Assembly: GCF_001983105.1 (NCBI RefSeq)
Contig: NZ_MOMC01000010.1
Span: 111,389 to 122,786, forward strand
Length of the DNA: 11,398 bases
Direction: 5' to 3'
DNA from: Pseudofrankia asymbiotica
Lineage (GTDB): Bacteria; Actinomycetota; Actinomycetes; Frankiales; Frankiaceae
Shown here: one piece after another, positions 1 to 5,680 of the stretch
Layout: every line of letters starts with the position of its first letter
Numbering within the stretch: the stretch's first letter is position 1
Notes under the pieces: generated by a model
The model's input: only the letters and a program-made list of their open reading frames with translations
The model's database searches: none
Told to the model about the DNA's origin: nothing
Position numbers and translations under genes: made by a program

Positions 1-805
1 CGGTGTCGGTGATCCCGGCGACCGGGATCGGGTTCTTCTCGTAGACGACGTCGATGCCGACGGCGCGGATCTGCGCGGCCAGCTCGTGCAGGCCGGCGCT
101 GGCGGAGTCGTTGTCGACGCCGACGAGCGCGGTCGTCTTCCCCTTGGCGGCACCGCCGAACATGGCCTGGATCATCAGGCCGTAGGTGGTCGAGCTGACG
201 CCGAGCTTGCTGTCGGGGAACTGGCAGCCGGTGATGCCGAACCCGATCGAGGTCTGGCAGAAGCCCAGGTTGAAGCCCCAGCCGAAGAACGGGACCGTCT
301 CCGAGCAGAAGGTGTCGAGGTAGTTGGCGCTGCTGGTCATGACCGGGACGGCCGCGAAGACCTTCTTCTGGTCGACGAGGGACTTGGCCTGGGAGCCGTT
401 GCGGGCCGGGTCGTTGCCGTCGTCCAGCGTGCCGACGTAGTTGATCTTACGGCCGTTGATGCCGCCCTCGGCGTTGGCCCGGTCGAACCGCGCCTTGGCG
501 CCGAGCTCGGTGCCGGCCATCGAGCTGCCGTTCGGGCTGGTCAGGTAGGCCAGGCCGCCGACCGTGATCTCGGTGTCGGTGATACCGCGGGTCGGGTCGG
601 ACGCGGTCTGGCCGCACCTGAGGCTGGCCGCGTCCGGGGTGAAGCCGCCGGCACTCCAGCCGGACGGCGGGCCGACCTTCACGTCGTCGGCGGCGATGAC
701 CTGCGCCTGGGTGGAGCCGTCGTCACCGCCGCCCGAACATGCGGCCAGGCCGGCGCTGAGCGCGGCGGTCGCGGCCAGGACGGCGACTAATCGGGTACCT
801 CGCAT
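1..805 (-). CDS. ABC transporter substrate-binding lipoprotein, branched-chain amino acid type (SBP1), partial
   Basis: Extracytoplasmic solute receptor of the periplasmic-binding protein type I (Leu/Ile/Val-binding) family. It would be lipid-anchored outside the membrane and deliver ligand to a HAAT-type ABC importer. About 268 residues are in the window; the C-terminal part lies beyond position 1. The start is ATG at 803-805, preceded by AGGAGG within 811-820. The signal peptide MRGTRLVAVLAATAALSAGL is followed by lipobox LAAC with the lipidated cysteine at residue 23, then a Gly/Asp-rich linker. The mature part shows family features: ITDTEITVGGLAYLTSPNG, a FDRANAEGGINGRKI segment, and DDGNDPARN. 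No permease or ATPase gene is adjacent, so the importer partners are elsewhere or off the edge. Leucine 6 is encoded by TTA, a rare codon in such DNA. The ligand is unknown; amino acids, amides or other small organic molecules are all possible. Confidence 0.9.
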   Translation of the reverse strand, partial: MRGTRLVAVLAATAALSAGLAACSGGGDDGSTQAQVIAADDVKVGPPSGWSAGGFTPDAASLRCGQTASDPTRGITDTEITVGGLAYLTSPNGSSMAGTELGAKARFDRANAEGGINGRKINYVGTLDDGNDPARNGSQAKSLVDQKKVFAAVPVMTSSANYLDTFCSETVPFFGWGFNLGFCQTSIGFGITGCQFPDSKLGVSSTTYGLMIQAMFGGAAKGKTTALVGVDNDSASAGLHELAAQIRAVGIDVVYEKNPIPVAGITDT

Positions 806-810
806 CGATG

Positions 811-820
811 ACCTCCTCCT
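811..820 (-). promoter_or_regulatory. Ribosome binding site of SBP1
   Basis: On the minus strand this reads AGGAGGAGGT, ending five bases before the ATG. It is a near-ideal Shine-Dalgarno sequence and fixes the SBP1 start. Confidence 0.8.
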
Positions 821-837
821 GCGGGGCGCCGGGTCGG

Positions 838-854
838 CCGTCCCCACTGGACGG
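838..854. repeat. Inverted repeat in the SBP1 leader
   Basis: CCGTCC-CCACT-GGACGG, perfect 6-bp arms around 5 bases. It lies between the AT-rich motif at 864-879 and the SBP1 ribosome binding site. It could be an operator half-site pair or a small leader hairpin. Short GC-rich repeats arise by chance, so its function is uncertain. Confidence 0.35.
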
Positions 855-863
855 TTTAGATAA

Positions 864-879
864 TGTATATTTTATAACA
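864..879 (-). promoter_or_regulatory. AT-rich promoter/operator-like motif, copy A
   Basis: A 16-bp stretch without G/C except near its ends, in otherwise GC-rich DNA; the plus-strand core is ATATTTTAT at 867-875. It lies about 60 bp upstream of the SBP1 start, where a promoter or operator is expected. On the minus strand it contains TTATAAAATAT, which could include a -10 box. The same 9-base core recurs at 5684-5692, and with one transition at 1575-1583. Role inferred from position and recurrence only. Confidence 0.45.
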
Positions 880-942
880 CGATGGAACGGGGTTGTGGCC
901 GAGAGTCGCGTGCCATCCTGGCTCCCGATCTGAGGAGGATCC

Positions 943-1137
943 GTGTCATCGCCCGCCGGGAGATGGGCCGACGACGGCTACCGCCGGCCGGACCGCCAGG
1001 CCGGTCCCCGGCGAGCTCCGCGCGTGACGTCGCCGCGCGGTATGACTCCCCTCACCTTCAGCGGATATGGGAGGGAGTCTCCCACAAGTGATGAACGTGG
1101 TCGAACGGTGCCCATGGCCGGCCTCGGCCGCTCCTGA
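943..1137 (+). CDS. Doubtful small ORF, 64 aa
   Basis: This is the only open frame in 806-1284 with a good translation signal: GAGGAGG at 932-938, then GTG at 943 after four bases. The predicted 64-residue product is Arg/Pro/Ser-rich, with no recognised motif, signal peptide or membrane segment. It overlaps other equally unremarkable frames, and its composition looks like translated non-coding GC-rich DNA. It could be the decayed start of a lost gene. I do not assign a function. The rest of this gene-poor stretch holds only the motif and repeats listed separately. Confidence 0.2.
   Translation: MSSPAGRWADDGYRRPDRQAGPRRAPRVTSPRGMTPLTFSGYGRESPTSDERGRTVPMAGLGRS
1069..1085. repeat. Small hairpin TGGGAG/CTCCCA
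   Basis: TGGGAG-GGAGT-CTCCCA, perfect 6-bp arms. A second pairing is possible between GACTCCC at 1044-1050 and GGGAGTC at 1073-1079. The position, between the doubtful ORF and the P450 fragment, gives no clear role, and there is no T-tract. Confidence 0.3.
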
Positions 1138-1284
1138 CGGACCGTGGCATGCCACTGCCGCCTGGCCCGTCGGTGTGGAGGCGGGCGGCGATGCCCCCGC
1201 GGCAGTCGCGAGCAGGTGCTCGGCCGACTGGCCTCGGGCCGCCCATATCGGTTGGGAATGTCCTGTATCTGACAGTGGCGGCCG

Positions 1285-1512
1285 TCAGGTCGGAAGGAGT
1301 CGGACCGGCATCGCGGTGACGCCGTTGACGAGGTTGGAGCGCAGCCGGCTGGGCGGTCCGAGGGGCTCGACGCGGCGCACCCGGGCGGCGAGCGTCCGGT
1401 ACATCAGCTCGATCTCGAGCATGGCGAGGTGCCGGCCGAGGCAGAAGTGCGGCCCGCCGCCGCCGAAACCGAGCTGGGGGTTGGGGCTGCGGCCGATGTC
1501 GAAGGTGTAGGG
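1285..1512 (-). pseudogene. Cytochrome P450, C-terminal heme-binding fragment
   Basis: The minus-strand frame encodes about 75 residues that match the end of bacterial cytochrome P450s: PYTFDIGRSPNPQLGFGGGG, then PHFCLGRHLA with the heme-ligating cysteine codon at 1441-1443, then the L-helix EIELMYRTLAARV and the C-terminal segment RLRSNLVNGVTAMPVRLLPT before a TGA stop. Family members are around 400 residues, so roughly four fifths is missing, including the I-helix oxygen-activation and ExxR regions. Upstream of about 1512 the same frame stays open to 1590 but becomes Arg/Pro-rich and unlike P450. No other P450 piece was found in the window. The truncated product cannot be an active oxygenase. 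The retained motif and stop suggest a recent deletion or rearrangement rather than slow decay. Confidence 0.85.
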
Positions 1513-1574
1513 CCGGCGCGATGGCGATGGTGGGCGGATCGGTCGGCGATCGTTGTGCGCCGTCCGGGGAGAGG

Positions 1575-1588
1575 ATACTTTATGCAAC
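1575..1588. promoter_or_regulatory. AT-rich promoter/operator-like motif, copy C
   Basis: ATACTTTATGCAAC on the plus strand. It differs from copy B (5684-5697, ATATTTTATACAAC) by two transitions in 14 bases. It lies in the spacer between the P450 fragment (minus) and the LLM operon (plus, start 1770), about 180 bp before the latter. A perfect 12-bp palindrome follows four bases later. A regulator site is inferred. Confidence 0.4.
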
Positions 1589-1592
1589 ATCT

Positions 1593-1604
1593 GGTCGTAC
1601 GACC
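1593..1604. promoter_or_regulatory. Perfect 12-bp palindrome, possible operator
   Basis: GGTCGTACGACC reads identically on both strands. It stands between motif copy C and a hairpin (1601-1621), upstream of the LLM oxidoreductase operon. Perfect palindromes of this size near promoters are often TetR- or GntR-type operators, but no regulator gene is present in the window. Confidence 0.35.
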
Positions 1605-1621
1605 CGCCGCTCGCGGCGGTC
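1601..1621 (+). repeat. GC-rich hairpin upstream of the LLM operon
   Basis: GACC(C)GCCGC pairs with GCGGCGGTC, with one bulged C and a tiny loop. Its 5' GACC is shared with the right arm of the palindrome at 1593-1604, so in RNA the two pairings exclude each other. There is no T-tract. It may be a leader structure or chance. Confidence 0.3.
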
Positions 1622-1759
1622 GCCTACTCCGGGCCACGCCGAGGCGTTCGAGAGCCGGCGCGGTGAGCCGAGCGGAACCGCCCGCCCACGGCCCGGAGGC
1701 TTCCAGGGATACCTGGAGTGCCAGTCGGCCGCCATGAGGCCGGCCGGACCGACCCGGAC

Positions 1760-1763
1760 GGAG
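1760..1763 (+). promoter_or_regulatory. Ribosome binding site of the LLM oxidoreductase
   Basis: GGAG, six bases before GTG at 1770. It favours this GTG over the in-frame ATG at 1734, which lacks a Shine-Dalgarno sequence. Confidence 0.55.
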
Positions 1764-1769
1764 CATGAC

Positions 1770-2885
1770 GTGACGCCGAACCAGCCGCCGAACCAGCCGG
1801 CGGGCCCTCCTCAGCTCACCGAGCTGGGTTTCTACACGCTGGCCGGGCACAGCTCGGCGCCACGTGACCTGGTCGACGAGGTGCGCGCCGCCGAGGATCT
1901 GGGCATCGGCGCCGCCTTCATCTCCGAACGGTTCAGCACCAAGGACGCGGCGATCCTGTCCGGGGCCGCCGGTGCGGTCAGCACGTCGATCGGCATCGCC
2001 ACCGGCGCGACGAACCACAACACCCGCCATCCGATCGTGACCGCGACGATGGCGGCCACGATGCACCGGCTGACCGGAGGCCGGTTCGCGCTCGGCTTGG
2101 GGCGGGGCTTCGACCGGCTGTTCCAGGCGCTCGGACTGAAGCCGATCACCGGGGCGCAGATCGAGGACTTCGTCGGCGTGCTGCGCCGGCTGTGGCACGG
2201 CGAGATGGTGCTCGGCCACGACGGCCCGGCCGGCGCCTGGCCCTACCTGCACCAGGACGCCGACTTCGACGAGGACATCCCGGTGATGCTCGCCGCGCTC
2301 GGCCCGCGCTCGCTGGAACTCGCCGGCCGCTGCCTGGACGGCGTCATCCTGCACACCTTCTACTCCGACGCCGCGGTGCGCGAGGCGCTCGCCGCCGTCG
2401 CGCGCGGAGCCAAGGCCGCGGACCGCGACCCGGCGAGCGTACGGGTCTGGTCGGTGCTGGCCACCGTCTCCGACGAGGTCCCCGATGACCGCCGGCTGCT
2501 CAAGACCGCCGGCCGGCTCGGCTCCTACCTGCAGGGCTACGGCGACCTGATGGTCCGGGTCAACGACTGGGACCCGGCGGTGCTGGCCCGCTTCCGCGCC
2601 GACGAGGTGGTCACCTCGATCAAGGGCGGGATCGACGCCAAGGCGACGACGGCGCAGCTGGAGCACATCGCGACGCTGATCCCACCGGAGTGGCTCGCGA
2701 CGGCCGCGACTGGCGGCCCCGAGCAGTGCGCCCAGGCTGTGGCCCGCCAGTTCGACCTCGGCGTGACCGGGGTGATCATGCACGGCGCGACGCCGGCGGA
2801 GCTCACGCCCGTCGTCCGCGCCTACCGCGACATCCGCCCGGCGGGGCTGTCCGGCCTGCCGGCCAACCCGGGGCGGGCGGCATGA
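1770..2885 (+). CDS. F420-dependent LLM-class oxidoreductase (TIGR03857-like)
   Basis: A 371-residue luciferase-like flavin/F420 TIM-barrel oxidoreductase, predicted cytoplasmic, which would transfer hydride between coenzyme F420 and an organic substrate. The N-terminal strand is LTELGFYTLAGHSSAPRDL (from residue 16), followed by EDLGIGAAFISERF with the usual acidic and arginine residues at 53-54. TGATNHNTRHP (residues 78-88) and LTGGRFALGLGRG (101-113) are typical LLM segments. The C-terminal PEQCAQAVARQFDLGVTGVIMHG is the usual closing element. It resembles the mycobacterial/actinobacterial TIGR03857 group (MSMEG_2249 type), whose substrate is not established to my knowledge. The GTG start has GGAG six bases upstream. 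The stop overlaps the start of the phosphotransferase (ATGA), so the two are translationally coupled. Family assignment is firm, substrate unknown, and F420 rather than FMN is inferred from the subfamily. Confidence 0.88.
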   Translation: MTPNQPPNQPAGPPQLTELGFYTLAGHSSAPRDLVDEVRAAEDLGIGAAFISERFSTKDAAILSGAAGAVSTSIGIATGATNHNTRHPIVTATMAATMHRLTGGRFALGLGRGFDRLFQALGLKPITGAQIEDFVGVLRRLWHGEMVLGHDGPAGAWPYLHQDADFDEDIPVMLAALGPRSLELAGRCLDGVILHTFYSDAAVREALAAVARGAKAADRDPASVRVWSVLATVSDEVPDDRRLLKTAGRLGSYLQGYGDLMVRVNDWDPAVLARFRADEVVTSIKGGIDAKATTAQLEHIATLIPPEWLATAATGGPEQCAQAVARQFDLGVTGVIMHGATPAELTPVVRAYRDIRPAGLSGLPANPGRAA

Positions 2886-4084
2886 CCACCACGGACGGCA
2901 CGGCGGACGTGGACGCACCGGCCACGCGCCGCGCGCCCGGCGAGGGCGACGACGCCGCCGGGATCGGCACGGCCGCGCAGGTCGTCGACGACCCGACCGA
3001 GATCACCCCGGCCTGGATGACCGCCGCGCTGCGCGGCGGCGCCGGTGACGTCACCGTGACCGGGCTGCGCCACGAGCCGGTCGGTACCGGCCAGATGGGC
3101 TCCAGCTACCGCTTCCACCTGGAGTACGCCGCCGGCGGCCCGACCGGCGCCGGCGGGTCCGACGGCGGCGTGACCACCGCCCCGCGCACCGTCGTGGTCA
3201 AGATGGGCGCGGGCGACCCGGCCGACCGCGGCGTCGTCCGGCAGGGCTACCGCAAGGAGGTCGGCTTCTACGCCCGCCTCGCGGGCCGCGTGCGGATCCG
3301 GACACCGCACTGCTGGCAGGCCGCCATCAGCCCGGACTCCCGCCTGTTCACGCTGGTGCTCGCCGACGCGCACCCCGCCAGGGCGGGCAGCCAGGAGACC
3401 GGCTGCGACGTCGACCAGGCCGCCGACGCGGTCCGCAACCTGGCCGGGCTGCACGCCCCGTTCTGGAACGGCGCGCTGCTCGGCGCCGAGTCGTCCTGGC
3501 TGGAGCGCTCCGACGACGCCGCCAGGGCGTTCATGGGCGAGCTGCACGCCGCCGCCACCGCCGAGTTCGTCGCGCGCTACCAGGCTGAGCTCGACCCGCT
3601 CGACGCCGAGACGCTGCGGCGCGCGGCCGCGCTGACCTACCGCTGGCAGAGCGGCTACGAAGCGCCCTTCTCGGTACTGCACGGCGACTACCGGCTCGAC
3701 AACCTGCTGTTCCCGGCGGACGGCCCGGGGGTATGCGCCGTCGACTGGCAGACGATCTCGATCGGGCTGCCGGGCCGGGACCTCGCCTACTTCCTCGCCA
3801 CGGCGCTGCCCCCGGACGTGCGCCGCGAGCACCAGGCCGGCCTGGTGCTCGCCTACCACCAGCGGCTCGTCGAGCTCGGGGTCACCGGCTACTCGGCCGC
3901 GGACTGCTTCACCGACTACCGGCGCGGCCTGCCGCACGGCCCGCTGATCACGGTGCTTGGCTGCGTCTACGCCGCCGGGGTCCGCACCGCGGGCTCCGAC
4001 CGGATGTTCCTGTCGATGGCCGAGCGCGCCTGTGCCGCCATCCGTGACCTGGAGTCGCTGGAGCTCATCGAGGCGGAGACATGA
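2882..4084 (+). CDS. Phosphotransferase of the APH / ecdysteroid-kinase-like fold
   Basis: A 400-residue kinase-fold protein, probably cytoplasmic, that would phosphorylate a small organic substrate from ATP. Visible elements are GTGQMGSSYRF (nucleotide loop, about residues 68-78), VVVKM with the candidate ATP-binding lysine at 107, KEVGFYARLAGR (C-helix region), LVLADAHPA (hinge), HGDYRLDNLLF with H267, catalytic D269 and N274, and VDWQTISIGLPGRDLAYFL with metal-binding D288. All core catalytic residues are present. The first 30 residues are low-complexity, and a Gly-rich insert follows residue 83. The ATG overlaps the upstream stop by four bases; there is no clear separate ribosome binding site, consistent with coupling. 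In actinomycetes such kinases often sit with acyl-CoA enzymes and LLM oxidoreductases, suggesting a catabolic or detoxifying role rather than drug resistance (inference). The natural substrate is unknown. Confidence 0.85.
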   Translation: MTTTDGTADVDAPATRRAPGEGDDAAGIGTAAQVVDDPTEITPAWMTAALRGGAGDVTVTGLRHEPVGTGQMGSSYRFHLEYAAGGPTGAGGSDGGVTTAPRTVVVKMGAGDPADRGVVRQGYRKEVGFYARLAGRVRIRTPHCWQAAISPDSRLFTLVLADAHPARAGSQETGCDVDQAADAVRNLAGLHAPFWNGALLGAESSWLERSDDAARAFMGELHAAATAEFVARYQAELDPLDAETLRRAAALTYRWQSGYEAPFSVLHGDYRLDNLLFPADGPGVCAVDWQTISIGLPGRDLAYFLATALPPDVRREHQAGLVLAYHQRLVELGVTGYSAADCFTDYRRGLPHGPLITVLGCVYAAGVRTAGSDRMFLSMAERACAAIRDLESLELIEAET

Positions 4085-4161
4085 CGACCGACATGGCGCC
4101 GCGGTCCACGAATCTCCGGCCGTCGCCGGTGCCCGACTCCCACCGCCTGGAGGTCCGCTGA
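4081..4161 (+). CDS. 26-aa coupled mini-ORF, possible gene remnant
   Basis: The ATG at 4081 overlaps the phosphotransferase stop (ATGA), and its TGA at 4159-4161 overlaps the ATG of the acyl-CoA synthetase remnant (TGATG). The peptide, MTTDMAPRSTNLRPSPVPDS followed by HRLEVR, matches nothing I recognise. The in-register coupling at both ends is what an operon gene would show, so this could be the two ends of a gene that lost its middle, as in the next gene. It could equally be a leader that keeps ribosomes moving to the next start. Confidence 0.3.
   Translation: MTTDMAPRSTNLRPSPVPDSHRLEVR
4149..4153 (+). promoter_or_regulatory. Ribosome binding site of the acyl-CoA synthetase remnant
   Basis: GGAGG, seven bases before ATG 4161. 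It supports this start for the reduced gene and lies inside the 26-codon ORF. Confidence 0.6.
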
Positions 4162-4400
4162 TGTACCCGGGTTCGCACGCGGCCACCGACCCGGAGAAGG
4201 CCGCCGTCGTCATGGGCACCTCGGGGGAGCGGGTCAGCTACCGGGTGCTCGATGAGCTTCGCGCCTACCTGCGCGACAGCATCGCCGGCTACAAGGTGCC
4301 GCGTGTCGTCGCGTTCCGCGACGAGCTGCCAAGGATGCCCACCGGCAAGCTCGCGAAGGGGAGGCTCCGCGAGGAGTACCTGACCGACTCACCCGCCTGA
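4161..4400 (+). pseudogene. Acyl-CoA synthetase (AMP-binding enzyme) with the central part deleted
   Basis: A 79-residue frame that joins both ends of an ANL-superfamily acyl-CoA ligase. Residues 1-32 (MYPGSHAATDPEKAAVVMGT, then GERVSYRVLDE) match the N-terminus of fatty-acyl-CoA synthetases. Residues 32-79 (ELRAYLRDSIAGYKVPRVV, then FRDELPRMPTGKLAKGRLREEY) match the extreme C-terminus, including the PTGK lysine of the A10 motif. The usual enzyme is about 500 residues, so around 400 are gone: the P-loop-like A3 motif, the A5, A7 and A8 motifs and the whole CoA/adenylate site. The junction is in frame at about 4251-4256 (GATGAG, Asp-Glu), which could encode DE on both sides and so mark recombination between short repeats. 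Start, ribosome binding site and stop are intact, so it may still be translated, but it cannot be a ligase. It is the last reading frame of the plus-strand operon. Confidence 0.85.
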
Positions 4401-4457
4401 CGAGAAGGACCGCCGCCGAGCGAGACCAGGTTTGACAGCCGACCTACGGGGAGCAGC

Positions 4458-4477
4458 GACGACGGAATTCTGTCGTC
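4458..4477. terminator. Near-perfect 20-bp palindrome, likely bidirectional terminator
   Basis: GACGACGGAATTCTGTCGTC has a single mismatch, which is a G-U pair in plus-strand RNA. It gives an 8-bp stem with an AAUU loop, followed by TTCC. It lies 58 bp after the stop of the plus-strand operon and 47 bp after the stop of the convergent minus-strand gene, the expected place for a shared terminator. There is no true T-tract. Confidence 0.55.
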
Positions 4478-4523
4478 TTCCGCGGTGGCGATGCCCGCGT
4501 TCGGTGCGGCTCCCGCGCGGATG

Positions 4524-5273
4524 CTATTGAGTGAAACACTGATTGGCACGGAAGCCGAATCCCGCCAGCCTGAGCATGTCGCTCATGAGTGCCAGGAACC
4601 TGGGCTGCGCCCCGGACGGGTCCAGGACGGCCAGCTCGAGGCTTTCGACGAGTGGCGGCGCCGCCTCCGCGACGGCGAGCGCGGCAAGTTCCGCCGCGCG
4701 AGCCGGTGAGATGGCCACCCCACTGTTGAGGCGCTTCGGCGCGCCCACCCGGACGAAGAGGTCGACGGTCTGGAGCACGTACCCGCTGACACGGAAGGCG
4801 AGGCCGAACCTCACGCACTTCGACTCCTGCCAGTTCGGGCCCGTGCTGCGAAACTCGAACAAGCTGGGGTCGACGGGCTGGTAAACCGTTCCCGAGGTCG
4901 GGATAGGTTCCCGGTCTGGGCTCGTGCTGCCGATATCGACAGGCGCACCGCCGGGGCCCCCGATCGTGGCCCGGGACCCGGCGCTCGTGCGCACGATGAC
5001 AGTCGTCTCCGAACCGTTCTGGCGGATGGTCCCGGTACTGGCGTCATACGTCCCGGTGCCGATCGGCATCCCCGAACTATCGACGATCACCACCGGTGTG
5101 CCGTCCGGAATGGCGGCGGCGCTTGTGCCTCCGTTGGTGCCGGTGCCACCACCGCTGTTGAGACCGTGCGGGTTCAGGAGCCTTTCGAGCATCTGCTCGA
5201 TGCGATGCAGAGTAGCCGCGGTCTGATCCTCGTCGGCCGCCTTGACGACAAGATCGTCGCTATCCTTTGTCAT
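4524..5273 (-). CDS. Hypothetical protein, 249 aa
   Basis: Not recognised. Translation starts at ATG 5271-5273, with GGGAG at 5278-5282 as a rather close ribosome binding site. Residues 1-34 are charged and probably helical; LHRIEQMLERLL at 22-33 could form a short coiled coil. A Gly/Ser/Thr/Asn-rich linker (about 38-53) leads to a part likely rich in beta strand (IPDGTPVVIVDSSGMPIGTG, TVIVRTSAG). The middle has FEFRSTGPNWQESKCVRF, and the C-terminal third is Ala/Leu-rich and probably helical, ending FGFRANQCFTQ. There are two cysteines, no signal peptide and no membrane segment, so it is probably cytoplasmic. Base composition is milder than in the neighbouring genes (more A/T, codons such as AAA, ATT and TTT). 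This, with the broken TIR gene just upstream on the same strand, suggests acquired DNA. An effector-partner role is speculation. Confidence 0.7.
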   Translation of the reverse strand: MTKDSDDLVVKAADEDQTAATLHRIEQMLERLLNPHGLNSGGGTGTNGGTSAAAIPDGTPVVIVDSSGMPIGTGTYDASTGTIRQNGSETTVIVRTSAGSRATIGGPGGAPVDIGSTSPDREPIPTSGTVYQPVDPSLFEFRSTGPNWQESKCVRFGLAFRVSGYVLQTVDLFVRVGAPKRLNSGVAISPARAAELAALAVAEAAPPLVESLELAVLDPSGAQPRFLALMSDMLRLAGFGFRANQCFTQ

Positions 5274-5386
5274 TCCGCTCCCGAACCGTTTATGCCACCT
5301 GATCCTTTCAGGAGTCTAGTACGGCAAGGTCGCATCCGTGATCATTGTTGGTGGACGTCGCGGCGTCGGTAGTGGCCGGCCCGGGG

Positions 5387-5521
5387 TGAGTCCGGTACGA
5401 AGTCGCAGGCTTGGAGCGGGACCAGGCGGCCGGACTCCTTCAGCTGCCAGCCGATCCACTCGGCTCACCCGCGATCAGCGTTCGTGTACGAGATGAGGAA
5501 GCGCCAGGACGTGCTGGTGTC
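5387..5521 (-). pseudogene. TIR-domain protein remnant, truncated and with a premature stop
   Basis: Read on the minus strand from 5521, the frame gives DTSTSWRFLISYTNADRG, a TGA stop at 5465-5467, then AEWIGWQLKESGRLVPLQAC followed by DFVPDSP. This matches the first strand, first helix and BB-loop side of bacterial TIR domains of the type F-x-SYTxADxxWAEWIAWxLE and LQAWDFxPG. The stop replaces the conserved Trp (TGG to TGA), and the Trp of QAWDF has become Cys. After about 5387 the similarity ends, the frame runs to a TGA at 5342-5344, and the rest of the domain, including the region of the catalytic glutamate, is absent. Upstream of 5521 the frame is Pro-rich without a clear start. Intact relatives act in NAD-degrading immunity or signalling; this copy must be dead. 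Recognition rests on about 45 residues read by eye. Confidence 0.7.
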
Positions 5522-5680
5522 TCGCGCGGGGTCGGGCGGGGGCGGAACGCGGGCGGTTGCCCTCGGTCGGCGCCGCCGACGGTGGCGGAGATGGGGTGGC
5601 CGAGACGGATGCCGGCCCGGCCGGTGGTTCGCGCGGGTTCTGGCGGCCCCGCGGGGGAGGGCTGGGCTTCAGTCCGTCAA

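Noticed and set aside
86..790. Plus-strand open frame opposite SBP1
   Set aside because: Gly/Val/Ala/Arg-rich shadow. SBP1 has a strong ribosome binding site, signal peptide and lipobox.
864..879. Transposon or IS end
   Set aside because: No transposase, no matching inverted terminal repeats and no target duplication are visible near any of the three AT-rich copies. Regulatory motif remains the simpler reading.
1521..1769. N-terminal extension of the LLM oxidoreductase from ATG 1521
   Set aside because: The extra 83 residues are Arg/Ser/Pro-rich and run across the AT-rich motif and palindrome. GTG 1770 has GGAG six bases upstream and gives a normal family length.
1404..2918. Long minus-strand open frame of about 500 codons opposite the LLM gene
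   Set aside because: It is the antisense shadow of a high-GC gene. Its product is Arg/Ala/Gly-rich with no motif, and the plus frame shows clear LLM family motifs.
2822..4219. Long minus-strand open frame opposite the phosphotransferase
   Set aside because: Low-complexity translation with no recognisable domain. The opposite strand carries the intact kinase motifs HGDYRLDN and DW.
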